DNA of 12,411 nt. It comes from Desulfovibrionaceae bacterium (GTDB lineage: Bacteria; Desulfobacterota; Desulfovibrionia; Desulfovibrionales; Desulfovibrionaceae). Where the stretch lies: assembly GCA_900770205.1 (NCBI GenBank), contig CAAGJV010000319.1, positions 1-12,411 on the forward strand, read 5' to 3'. A model generated the notes under the pieces. It ran no database searches and was not told where the DNA came from. It saw only the letters and a program-made list of their open reading frames with translations. Both the position numbers and the translations under genes were made by a program. Of this stretch, positions 1 to 6,497 are shown in pieces. The first letter of the stretch is position 1; each line of letters starts with the position of its first letter.

Positions 1-1629
1 ACAGGCGCCGATTTTTCCGCCGCTGTCCGTGCCCTGCAGGAAAGGCTCGGAGCCGTGCCCGCTCCTGTCACGATTCCGCTAGGCGAAGGCCCGGAATTCT
101 ACGCTGTGGCCGATGTCATCGCCATGAAGAAAATCACCTTCGAAGAGGCTTCCCAGGGGCAGATCATGAATACCCTGCCCCTCGAAGAGGAGGAAAAGGC
201 CATAGTCCTCCCCTGGCACGAAAAACTGCTTGAAACGCTGGGCGAAAACGATGACACCTTCATGGAACTCTATCTGGAGGAAAATTTTTCCGAGAGAGAC
301 ATCCATGCGGCGCTCAAGCGCGCCACTCTCCAAAGAAAGGTCACTCCCGTCCTTGCCGGCTCGGCACTGAAAAATGCAGGCGTTCAGCCTCTGCTTGATG
401 CCATAGGCCGCTACCTTCCCTCTCCTCTCGATATACCTGCTCCCCAGGGAACCTCCGTTGACGGCACGGAAAATCGCTCCATAGACATCCGTCCATCCGC
501 CCCCTTCTGCGGACTGGTCTTCAAGGTGCTTATGGAAGGAGGCCGGAAAGTATCGCTTCTGCGCCTTTATTCCGGCCGATTGAAAGACGGCAGCACCGTA
601 TGCAATACTTCCCTAAAAAAAGAAGAGCGCATTTCACGCCTGTTCCGTATCGATGCCGACCAGCAGGAACAGCTGGCCGAAGCCTCCTCCGGCGATATCG
701 TTGCCGTCCTTGGCCTTCGTTCCGCACGCACGGGCGACACTTTTGCAGAGCCGGGGTTCGATATTCTTCTGGAAAATCTTGAATCAGTAAAACCTGTTAT
801 CTCCATGGCGCTTGAGCCTCGCAACGCGGAGGAAGGCAAAACTCTTGATGAAGCCCTTGCCCGCTACAGCACCGAAGACCCAACACTCGGCATTTCTTCC
901 GATGAATCTTCCGGGGCACGCATCATCTCCGGCATGGGAGAACTCCATCTCGATATTATTATGGAGCGCATGCAGAGAGAATACGGCATACGCCCGCGCT
1001 CCGGCCAGCCGCAGGTGGTTATGCGCGAAACAGTGCGCAAGGAGGCGGAAGGCGCCGGACTTTTCGACAGGGAACTTGGTTCCATCCATCATCTTGGAGA
1101 AGTGCGCCTGACCATATCGCCGAAAGCACGGGATACGGGAAACAGCGTCTGCCTTTCTGAAGAGCTTGCCCATCCTTCCGATGCTAAAGATGCTCTTCCC
1201 AAAAACCTCGTCGATGAAGTAATGCAGGGCATTTCCGACAGCCTCCTCTCAGGCCCGCAAACGGGCTACCCTGTGCAGGACGTTGCTGTTGCGGTAACGT
1301 TCATCCGCAAGGAGGGCGCAACGCCTGCCGGATGCCGGATGGCTGCGTCCCTTGCCGTGAAAAACGCCATGGAAAACGCCTCTGCCACCGTTCTGGAACC
1401 CATCATGTCTGTAGAAATCGTTACTCCGGAAGAGTCCCTTGGTTCCTCCATTGGCCTTTTCCAGAACTGCGGAGGCAAGGTGGAGGAAATGGGAGAAAGA
1501 GGAGGAATGCGCTACCTTTCCGGCATAGCCCCCATGCGCAGGCTGTTCGGCTTTTCTACTTCCCTTCGCTCTGCCACGCAGGGCCGCGCCGGCTTCACCC
1601 TGCGCTTTCTCCACTACGATTCCATGTAA
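1..1629 (+). CDS. Elongation factor G-like GTPase, 5' truncated by window edge (divergent paralogue)
   Basis: This is a partial translational GTPase; reading frame 1 is open from base 1 to TAA at 1627-1629 (542 residues). The first visible residues (TGADF...ERLGAVPAP) match the end of the EF-G G domain, so about 140 N-terminal residues with G1-G4 lie outside the window. Visible parts in order are: the G' insert, the G5 element GSALKNAGVQ (bases 358-387), domain II (about 495-760), domain III from PVISMALEP (790) with ISGMGELHLDIIMERM (about 925-970), domain IV (about 1020-1390), and domain V ending LRSATQGRAGFTLRFLHY. EF-G moves tRNA and mRNA during elongation or splits ribosomes with RRF. 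Domain IV is unusual: the canonical QSGGxGQY loop and the HDVDSS tip are not recognisable, having GSIHHLGEV and FIRKEGATPAG instead. I therefore read it as an EF-G paralogue rather than the main fusA, although the missing N-terminus prevents a firm subgroup call. It is probably cotranscribed with rsmA 12 bases downstream. Confidence 0.88.
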   Translation, partial: TGADFSAAVRALQERLGAVPAPVTIPLGEGPEFYAVADVIAMKKITFEEASQGQIMNTLPLEEEEKAIVLPWHEKLLETLGENDDTFMELYLEENFSERDIHAALKRATLQRKVTPVLAGSALKNAGVQPLLDAIGRYLPSPLDIPAPQGTSVDGTENRSIDIRPSAPFCGLVFKVLMEGGRKVSLLRLYSGRLKDGSTVCNTSLKKEERISRLFRIDADQQEQLAEASSGDIVAVLGLRSARTGDTFAEPGFDILLENLESVKPVISMALEPRNAEEGKTLDEALARYSTEDPTLGISSDESSGARIISGMGELHLDIIMERMQREYGIRPRSGQPQVVMRETVRKEAEGAGLFDRELGSIHHLGEVRLTISPKARDTGNSVCLSEELAHPSDAKDALPKNLVDEVMQGISDSLLSGPQTGYPVQDVAVAVTFIRKEGATPAGCRMAASLAVKNAMENASATVLEPIMSVEIVTPEESLGSSIGLFQNCGGKVEEMGERGGMRYLSGIAPMRRLFGFSTSLRSATQGRAGFTLRFLHYDSM

Positions 1630-1641
1630 GCGGTGCAGGCT

Positions 1642-2496
1642 ATGAACGATATTGATCTCTTTGCCCCGGCAAAAGCAAAAAAAAGCCTCGGCCAGCACTT
1701 CCTTCGCGACGAAAATGCCATCCGGCGCATCGTGGATCTGCTGCGCGCGGAAGAAGGCGACCAGCTCATGGAAATAGGGCCAGGCCCCGGAGCCCTCACC
1801 TCCCTTTTGCGGACGCTGCCATGGCAGAAGCTGATTCTGCTGGAAAAAGACGAGCACTACGCCAGAGAACACGCGCAAAGGCCGATGAAAGGCCTTGAGG
1901 TTATTGCCGGCGATGCGCTCCGCTACCCATGGGAATCTCTGGTAGGCCCATGGAAAATTGCAGGCAACCTCCCGTATAATGTCGCCTCTCCTCTCATGTG
2001 GGATATCGTCAGCCGCACCCCTCATCTCTCACGGGCAGTATTTATGATCCAGAAGGAGGTGGGAGAACGCCTTCTCGCCTCCCCGGGAACAAAAAACTAC
2101 GGCGCCCTCAGCGTGTGGATACAAAGCTTTGCTGCTGTGCGCAAAGGCTTCGTTATCGGCCCGGCGGCATTCTCCCCGCCGCCTAAAGTCGATTCCATGG
2201 TTGTTGTGTTCGAACCGCTTTCTCCAGAGATGCAGCCGAAAGATCCCGCATCTCTTGCCCGCTGCATCAAACTGTGCTTCCAGCAGCGCCGCAAGCAGCT
2301 TCAGGGAATTCTGCGCCGCGCTCTGCCTTCATCCTTTACCCCCGGCATGTTAAGCGAGCTCGGCATCAGCCCTGCCCAGCGCCCGGAAACGCTCTCTGTC
2401 ATGGAATTCCAGCGCCTGTCCGCAATGCTTTTTTCCGAAAAAATTTCCCCCGATCCCCCTGCTGCTCTTGACGATGAGCAGGAAACGTGTTCCTAA
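1642..2496 (+). CDS. rsmA: 16S rRNA (adenine1518-N6/adenine1519-N6)-dimethyltransferase RsmA/KsgA
   Basis: The product is a SAM-dependent methyltransferase that dimethylates two adjacent adenines in the helix 45 loop of 16S rRNA, late in 30S assembly. From ATG 1642 it has 284 residues, close to the roughly 270 of the family. Diagnostic motifs are KKSLGQHFL at about residues 13-21, SAM-binding motif I EIGPGPGALT from residue 44, the catalytic NLPYNV at 109-114, and FSPPPKVDSMVV about 70 residues further on. The C-terminal helical domain follows (LCFQQRRKQLQGILRR). An in-frame GTG at 1633 is an alternative start. I prefer the ATG because MNDIDLFAPAKAKKSLGQHFL has normal family spacing, but neither start has a convincing Shine-Dalgarno. 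The gene follows the EF-G-like gene by 12 bases and precedes the HU gene by 57, so translational coupling to the former is likely. Confidence 0.96.
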   Translation: MNDIDLFAPAKAKKSLGQHFLRDENAIRRIVDLLRAEEGDQLMEIGPGPGALTSLLRTLPWQKLILLEKDEHYAREHAQRPMKGLEVIAGDALRYPWESLVGPWKIAGNLPYNVASPLMWDIVSRTPHLSRAVFMIQKEVGERLLASPGTKNYGALSVWIQSFAAVRKGFVIGPAAFSPPPKVDSMVVVFEPLSPEMQPKDPASLARCIKLCFQQRRKQLQGILRRALPSSFTPGMLSELGISPAQRPETLSVMEFQRLSAMLFSEKISPDPPAALDDEQETCS

Positions 2497-2524
2497 GAAA
2501 GAACCGCACGACTCTTTCCCTTTA

Positions 2525-2541
2525 TGCTGCACGGTGCAGCA
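2525..2541 (+). promoter_or_regulatory. Hairpin abutting the HU Shine-Dalgarno
   Basis: TGCTGCA (2525-2531) can pair with TGCAGCA (2535-2541) around a three-base loop. The last stem base is the first A of the AAGGAG ribosome-binding site (2541-2546) of the HU gene. No T-run follows, so it is not an intrinsic terminator. It could tune ribosome access or mark an mRNA 5' end; the function is inferred only from its position. Confidence 0.4.
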
Positions 2542-2553
2542 AGGAGTACCGAC

Positions 2554-2829
2554 ATGACAAAAGCTGAACTCGTTGCCAAAATGGCCGAACAGGCCTCCAT
2601 GAGCAAAAGCAGCGCCGAACAGGCCCTGAACGCTCTGCTCGAAACCATTGGCGAAGCCCTTTCTGCGGACGGAAAGCTTTCTCTCCCCGGTTTTGGATCC
2701 CTTGTAGTGGAAGAACGCAAGGAACGCACGGGACATAATCCTCGTACCGGTGAGAGCATCGTTATTCCTGCGGGCAAAGTCATCAAATTCAGGGCTGGCA
2801 TAAATCTGAAAAAACAGATACAGTCATAA
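2554..2829 (+). CDS. HU-family DNA-binding protein
   Basis: This is a small nucleoid-associated protein of 91 residues, the usual HU/IHF length. As a dimer, HU binds and bends DNA with two beta-arms and acts throughout the nucleoid. The N-terminus MTKAELVAKMAEQASMSKSS is the typical helix pair. Residues about 47-66 (GFGSLVVEERKERTGHNPRT) fit the HU/IHF signature, and the arm region ends with IPAGKVIKFRAG before the C-terminal helix. The start at ATG 2554 is fixed by AAGGAG at 2541-2546 with a 7-base gap; an upstream in-frame ATG at 2524 would add ten non-family residues and has no ribosome-binding site. HU and IHF subunits cannot be separated confidently by eye, so I leave the symbol blank. 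The gene sits between rsmA and a small membrane-protein gene, each side carrying an RNA hairpin. Confidence 0.95.
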   Translation: MTKAELVAKMAEQASMSKSSAEQALNALLETIGEALSADGKLSLPGFGSLVVEERKERTGHNPRTGESIVIPAGKVIKFRAGINLKKQIQS

Positions 2830-2835
2830 GACAGG

Positions 2836-2861
2836 TTGTGTTCTTTCGTTCCAGAACACAA
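2836..2861 (+). promoter_or_regulatory. 9-bp hairpin between HU and the small membrane-protein gene
   Basis: TTGTGTTCT (2836-2844) is a perfect inverted repeat of AGAACACAA (2853-2861), with an 8-base loop. It starts seven bases after the HU stop. Only ATTTG follows, so termination would be weak. It may instead protect the HU 3' end or reduce read-through into the next gene. Confidence 0.5.
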
Positions 2862-2887
2862 ATTTGCCAGCTGTTCAAGGAGTCTTC

Positions 2888-3070
2888 ATGCTTATTCATG
2901 GTGAAAACGGCCATAGCCCCTTCCCGTGGGATCTGCCTCTGTGGCAGCCCGATTACGCTATTTTCTTCGGCGTTCTTTACTCGGTTCTCCTCATTCTTGC
3001 CATCGGCATCACGCTGGCTTTTGCCCGTGCCATCAAAGACGCGAAAAACGGTGAAGCAAAAGGGCATTAA
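2888..3070 (+). CDS. Small single-pass membrane protein of unknown function (60 aa)
   Basis: I do not recognise this family. From ATG 2888, preceded by AAGGAG at 2877-2882 with a 5-base gap, it encodes 60 residues. The N-terminal 27 residues are polar and aromatic, with His4, His8 and the segment PFPWDLPLWQPDY. Next comes one hydrophobic stretch of about 24 residues (roughly 28-51, AIFFGVLYSVLLILAIGITL onward). The tail is short and basic-rich (RAIKDAKNGEAKGH). By the positive-inside rule the tail should be cytoplasmic and the tryptophan-rich N-terminus periplasmic; there is no cleavable signal peptide. The good ribosome-binding site and the placement between HU and a terminator argue that it is a real gene. 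An accessory subunit of a membrane redox complex is conceivable but unsupported. An alternative TTG start at 2864 would add eight residues. Confidence 0.72.
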   Translation: MLIHGENGHSPFPWDLPLWQPDYAIFFGVLYSVLLILAIGITLAFARAIKDAKNGEAKGH

Positions 3071-3113
3071 TCGTCCATCCGTCCGCACGGCGTATCGTTC
3101 TTTTCATAAGGGT

Positions 3114-3155
3114 CGCATTTTTCCCGGAGATTCTCTCTCCGGGGGCTTGCGTTTT
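3114..3155 (+). terminator. Probable intrinsic terminator after the HU / small membrane-protein genes
   Basis: CCCGGAGA (3123-3130) pairs perfectly with TCTCCGGG (3136-3143) around a 5-base loop. An outer CGCA/TGCG helix (3114-3117 with 3148-3151) can extend the stem across an internal loop, and TTTT follows at 3152-3155. The T-run is short, so efficiency is uncertain. It lies 43 bases after the membrane-protein stop and separates that unit from rpsU. Confidence 0.6.
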
Positions 3156-3177
3156 GTAAAAAATTTGTTTATCTAAT
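3147..3177 (+). promoter_or_regulatory. Candidate rpsU promoter (weak)
   Basis: TCTAAT at 3172-3177 matches five of six bases of a sigma-70 -10 box. TTGCGT at 3147-3152 is a poor -35 box at 19 bases. An alternative is TTGTTT (3165-3170) with GATACA (3190-3195), which would give a shorter leader. A promoter is expected here because a terminator lies directly upstream and a ribosomal protein gene downstream, but the exact boxes are not secure. Confidence 0.3.
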
Positions 3178-3193
3178 TTTTCTCTGTGTGATA

Positions 3194-3308
3194 CATGAGG
3201 TTTATGCACTTCGTGTTTCCATGAGATATTTCCGTTTTCCCTTGGTTCACCCCTCATGAACTGGCGGATCCGACGGAACAAAAGATTCGCCGAAAGGGGG
3301 TGATGACT
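3194..3308 (+). promoter_or_regulatory. Structured rpsU leader with anti-Shine-Dalgarno and competing helix
   Basis: TCACCCC (3247-3253) is perfectly complementary to GGGGTGA (3297-3303), which is the core of the rpsU Shine-Dalgarno; a T-G pair can extend this helix. Inside it, GGCGGATC (3263-3270) pairs with GATTCGCC (3284-3291), one wobble, around a 13-base loop. A mutually exclusive helix is CATGAGG (3194-3200) with CCTCATG (3252-3258), which uses two of the anti-Shine-Dalgarno bases. The pairings are seen directly; a regulatory role is inferred. If the transcript starts near 3202, the upstream strand would not be in the RNA. Confidence 0.5.
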
Positions 3309-3512
3309 GTGCCCGGAGTTTTTCTGAACGAAGACGATTATAATTTCGATATCGCTCTGCGCCGCTTCAAGAAGCAGGTGGAAAAGGCCGGCATTCTTTC
3401 AGAAATGAAGAAGCGCCAGCACTACGAAAAGCCCAGCGTCATGCGCAAGAAGAAAAAGGCCGCTGCCCGCAAGCGCCTCATGAAGAAAATGCGCAAGGTA
3501 AGCATGGGGTAA
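3309..3512 (+). CDS. rpsU: 30S ribosomal protein S21 (bS21)
   Basis: This is the small basic protein of the 30S platform, lying near the 3' end of 16S rRNA and helping initiation. From GTG 3309 the product has 67 residues, beginning (M)[21 protein letters not shown]; the central [15 protein letters not shown] is the S21 hallmark and the tail is strongly basic. The GTG start is chosen because AAGGGGGTGAT at 3294-3304 is a nearly full-length match to the anti-Shine-Dalgarno (one A-to-G change), giving an 8-base gap from the G-run. GTG 3300 and ATG 3303 in the same frame lie inside that site and cannot be used with it. It is the first gene of a macromolecular-synthesis operon and is followed by a terminator-like hairpin, suggesting more S21 message than downstream message. 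The leader may control its translation. Confidence 0.96.
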   Translation: MPGVFLNEDDYNFDIALRRFKKQVEKAGILSEMKKRQHYEKPSVMRKKKKAAARKRLMKKMRKVSMG

Positions 3513-3565
3513 TCTTCGATGACAACGGTTCGCATAGGTTCTGAACCGTATGCAAGCCGGTGATG

Positions 3566-3610
3566 GAGCCGGAAATTGGACCTTTTATCGGGCTGATTTC
3601 CGGCTCTTTT
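3566..3610 (+). terminator. Terminator/attenuator between rpsU and yqeY
   Basis: GAGCCGGAAAT (3566-3576) is a perfect 11-bp inverted repeat of ATTTCCGGCTC (3596-3606), with a 19-base loop and TTTT at 3607-3610. The stem is strong but the T-run is only four bases, so partial read-through into yqeY is plausible. Its place directly after rpsU matches the attenuator known between rpsU and dnaG in enterobacteria. Confidence 0.75.
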
Positions 3611-3693
3611 GCCATTGTGCGGGGCATGCACTCATCTCATTGTTTTCCACGGCGTATACAGAACACTGTTTCATCAGGAATAGCATAACGGCT

Positions 3694-4146
3694 ATGAATA
3701 TCGCTGAACAGATAGAAAAAGACTATATCCTGGCCTACAAGGCCAAGGAGCAGGTAAGGCTTTCCACCCTTCGTCTTCTTAAAACGGCAGCCAAGAACCG
3801 CCAGGTTGAACTCATGCATCCCCTTTCCGAAGACGAATTCATGGATGTCATTCTGAAGGAACTCAAGCAGCGCCAGGACTCCATCGAACAGTATACCGCC
3901 GCCGGCCGCTCCGATCTGGCGGAGAAGGAAGCGGCAGAAGCTGCTGTTCTGAAATCCTATCTTCCGGCCCCCCTTTCCGCAGAAGAACTTGCCGAAGTGG
4001 TGGAGAAAGCCGCCGCCCCTCTGCTTGATGGCGGCATGAAGAACATGGGCCGCATCATCAGCGCCATCATGGCGGAATACAAAGGCCGTGCCGACGGAAA
4101 AGCCGTGAGTTCTGCGGTTAAAGCCTATCTTATGCAGGCCCGCTGA
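3694..4146 (+). CDS. yqeY: GatB/YqeY domain-containing protein
   Basis: A 150-residue soluble protein of the YqeY family, which resembles the C-terminal tRNA-contacting domain of GatB, the amidotransferase subunit. The biochemical role of stand-alone YqeY proteins is not settled. The family pattern is clear: an N-terminal KDYILAYKAKEQVRLSTLRLLKTAAKNRQVE, then ELKQRQDSIEQYTAAGRSDLAEKEAAEAAVLKSYLP in the middle, and NMGRIISAIMAEYKGRADGKAVSSAVKAYL at the end. The start is ATG 3694. The frame stays open upstream to 3550, but that stretch crosses the terminator hairpin and has no family similarity. The ribosome-binding site is weak (AGGA at 3676-3679, 14 bases away). The gene ends 3 bases before mutS2, so the two are almost certainly cotranslated from one message. 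Confidence 0.93.
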   Translation: MNIAEQIEKDYILAYKAKEQVRLSTLRLLKTAAKNRQVELMHPLSEDEFMDVILKELKQRQDSIEQYTAAGRSDLAEKEAAEAAVLKSYLPAPLSAEELAEVVEKAAAPLLDGGMKNMGRIISAIMAEYKGRADGKAVSSAVKAYLMQAR

Positions 4147-4149
4147 TCT

Positions 4150-6483
4150 ATGGATGAAAGAACGCTTCATGCCCTTGAATTCCCCAGGGTTCTGGAAAGG
4201 CTTTCCGAATTCTGCAAGTCAGAAGCCGGCAAAGCCGCCGCTCTTTCTCTGCGCCCCATGAGCGATGAAGAAAGTGTGCGCACAAGCCAGCACCTTTATG
4301 ACGAAATGCGCTCCTGGCTTGCCGAAGGAGAATTCTCCCCCGTCTCCTTTCCCGATATTTCCGGACTTCTTTCCCTTATACGCTCCCATGCCGATCCTCT
4401 TATCGACATGGACGGCATGTGGGCTCTCAAGGAAACGCTGAATCTTGCCAGAAGCGCCGCTCAGAGCATACATGCAGGGGCACAAAGGCGGCCTCTGCTC
4501 GATACGCTGGCCTGCAGCCACCCGCTTCCCGAACTCTCTCTTTCCGCGCTCACCCGCTGCATAAGCGATGATGGCTACTTAAAAGACGAAAGCTCTCCCG
4601 CGCTTCTTCTCGTGCGCAGCGAACTTCGCGGCATCCATCAGAACTGCCTGAGAAAAGTCCGGGAATTTGCCGAAAAATACAATATCGGCCGCTACCTGCA
4701 GGATGATTACATGACGCTCTCGTCCGACAGGTACGTTCTGCCTCTCAAAGCCAATTTCAAGGGGCGGATTCAGGGCATCATCCACGATTATTCCAATACG
4801 GGCGAAACGCTCTACTTCGAGCCCATGTTCCTTGTGGAGCAGAACAACCGTCTGCAGGAACTCAAGCAGCAGGAACGCGAAGAGGAACGGAAAGTCCTGA
4901 GAATGATCATCGATCTTCTTCTTCAGGAAATGCCCCTCGTGGAATCGGCGTGGAAGCTTCTTGTCGAAATAGATCTCGGCCAGGGAAAATGCGCTCTCGG
5001 ATCCTCGTTTTCCGGCACCTGCATCCCCATGGAGAAAGGAGCGCTCCTCTCCATTCCCGGCGCACGCCATCCTCTGCTTGCTCTTGAAGCGGCCCGCCAC
5101 GCAGCCGACAAAAACTACGCCGGCCCGCGCCGTGTGGAACCTGCCGACCTTATCCTGCGCGAAGGCGACCGCATCCTTGTCATCAGCGGCGGCAATGCCG
5201 GCGGAAAAACCGTGGCGCTTAAAACCCTCGGGCTTATCACCCTCATGACGCTCGCGGGGCTCCCCGTTCCGGCAGACAGCCGCGCCACCATTCCCTTCTG
5301 GCGCAATGTCTACGCATTCATCGGTGATGAGCAGAGCCTCGATGATCATGTTTCCACCTTTACCGGCCAGATCCAGCATCTTTCCTCCATCTGGAACGAT
5401 CTTGATGAAACTTCCCTTGTTCTTCTGGATGAATTCGGCTCGGGAACCGATCCTTCCCAGGGAGCGGCACTCGCTCAGGCCGTTCTCGACGGCCTTCTGG
5501 AAAAACGCTGCTGCACGGTAACAGCTACGCACTTCCCTGCCTTGAAAAGCTATGCACTTACGCATGAGGGGGTTCGGGCTGCTTCTGTTCTTTTCGATAC
5601 CTCTACCAAAAAACCGCTCTTCCATCTTGCCTACGATCAGGTAGGGGCCAGCCAGGCTCTGGATGTTGCGCGGGAACACGGCCTTCCGGAATCTGTCCTT
5701 CGCAGAGCCGAGCATTATCTGCTCATGGACGGCGACGACGCCACCGTCATCATGGACAGGCTCAACGCGCTTGCCAGAGAGAGGGAAGAGGAACTCTCCC
5801 GCCTCAAAACGGAACAGGCGCATCTCCGCAGCAAAAGGGAATCTCTCCAGCAGAAGCTGGAAAAAGAAAGGGCCAGGCTCGATGAAGAAGTGCGCCGCAT
5901 GTCGCAGGAACTCATGCGGGAATACAAGAGCGGCAAGGCAACCGCCAGGCAGGCCCAGAAAGAACTTTCCAGGCTCAGGGCCGATCTCGCCCGTTCCGCC
6001 AGAGACATGGAGGAAGAATCCCCCGCTGCCGATCCCTCCTCCTTTGCAGTCGGCGGAGAGGTCATTCACCGCCTGTGGAACAAAAAGGCGGTTCTCAAGG
6101 AACTCGATGAAAAGAACGGCAAGGGAAAAATAGACCTCAATGGCGTGACCATGTGGGCCAGGCTCGCCGACATCCAGCCTGTTTCCGCCTCTCCTGCCGG
6201 GATGAAAGGCGGCGTGACGGCCCGTGTTTCTTCTCCTGCCTCTTTCCTGAGCCTTGACTTGCGGGGAAAACGTGCTGATTTAGCTCTCACAGAACTGGAG
6301 CAATTCCTCGACCGCGCCCTGCTTTCCGGCGTGGACGGCGTGGATATTATTCATGGCCGCGGCACGGGGGCCTTGCGAAAGGCCGTCCACGAGCTTCTTC
6401 GTACCTTCCCCGGGGTGGATTCGTTCCACACGGCTTCCGAAGATCAGGGAGGAGACGGGATGACACAGGTCCGTTTCCGATAA
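4150..6483 (+). CDS. mutS2: Endonuclease MutS2 / ribosome-splitting ATPase with Smr domain
   Basis: This 777-residue protein has the full MutS2 architecture. It comprises an N-terminal core/clamp (about 1-330, with the family-typical YVLPLKANFKGRIQGIIHDYSNTGETLYFEP), an ABC-type ATPase, a charged coiled coil (about 530-620) and a C-terminal Smr domain. Walker A is GGNAGGKT at 347-354 and Walker B is LVLLDEFGSGTDP with D427 and E428. The Smr domain carries LDLRG (702-706) and HGRGTGALR from H735. MutS2 was first described as an anti-recombination factor; in Bacillus subtilis it acts on collided ribosomes. Walker A departs from the common GPNTGGKT form (Gly for Pro, Ala for Thr), but the Lys-Thr pair is kept, so ATP binding should be intact. 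The gene lacks the MutS mismatch-recognition domain. Its place between yqeY and dnaG suits coupled translation from the rpsU-rpoD operon. Confidence 0.96.
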   Translation: MDERTLHALEFPRVLERLSEFCKSEAGKAAALSLRPMSDEESVRTSQHLYDEMRSWLAEGEFSPVSFPDISGLLSLIRSHADPLIDMDGMWALKETLNLARSAAQSIHAGAQRRPLLDTLACSHPLPELSLSALTRCISDDGYLKDESSPALLLVRSELRGIHQNCLRKVREFAEKYNIGRYLQDDYMTLSSDRYVLPLKANFKGRIQGIIHDYSNTGETLYFEPMFLVEQNNRLQELKQQEREEERKVLRMIIDLLLQEMPLVESAWKLLVEIDLGQGKCALGSSFSGTCIPMEKGALLSIPGARHPLLALEAARHAADKNYAGPRRVEPADLILREGDRILVISGGNAGGKTVALKTLGLITLMTLAGLPVPADSRATIPFWRNVYAFIGDEQSLDDHVSTFTGQIQHLSSIWNDLDETSLVLLDEFGSGTDPSQGAALAQAVLDGLLEKRCCTVTATHFPALKSYALTHEGVRAASVLFDTSTKKPLFHLAYDQVGASQALDVAREHGLPESVLRRAEHYLLMDGDDATVIMDRLNALAREREEELSRLKTEQAHLRSKRESLQQKLEKERARLDEEVRRMSQELMREYKSGKATARQAQKELSRLRADLARSARDMEEESPAADPSSFAVGGEVIHRLWNKKAVLKELDEKNGKGKIDLNGVTMWARLADIQPVSASPAGMKGGVTARVSSPASFLSLDLRGKRADLALTELEQFLDRALLSGVDGVDIIHGRGTGALRKAVHELLRTFPGVDSFHTASEDQGGDGMTQVRFR

Positions 6484-6497
6484 TAGAGCAGGTTCTC

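Noticed and set aside
2468..2499. Possible HU promoter with TTGACG as -35 in the end of rsmA
   Set aside because: The -35 is good, but no -10 box better than three of six matches lies at 16-18 bases, so it cannot be supported.
3300..3305. GTG 3300 or ATG 3303 as rpsU start
   Set aside because: Both lie inside the long Shine-Dalgarno match; GTG 3309 gives correct spacing and the normal S21 N-terminus.
3550..3693. A 48-codon N-terminal extension of YqeY
   Set aside because: The frame is open only by chance across the rpsU terminator hairpin, the added residues do not resemble the family, and ATG 3694 gives the normal length.
4579..6069. A 496-codon open frame on the minus strand opposite mutS2
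   Set aside because: It is antisense to the conserved MutS2 core and ATPase, with no motif and no sensible ribosome-binding context.
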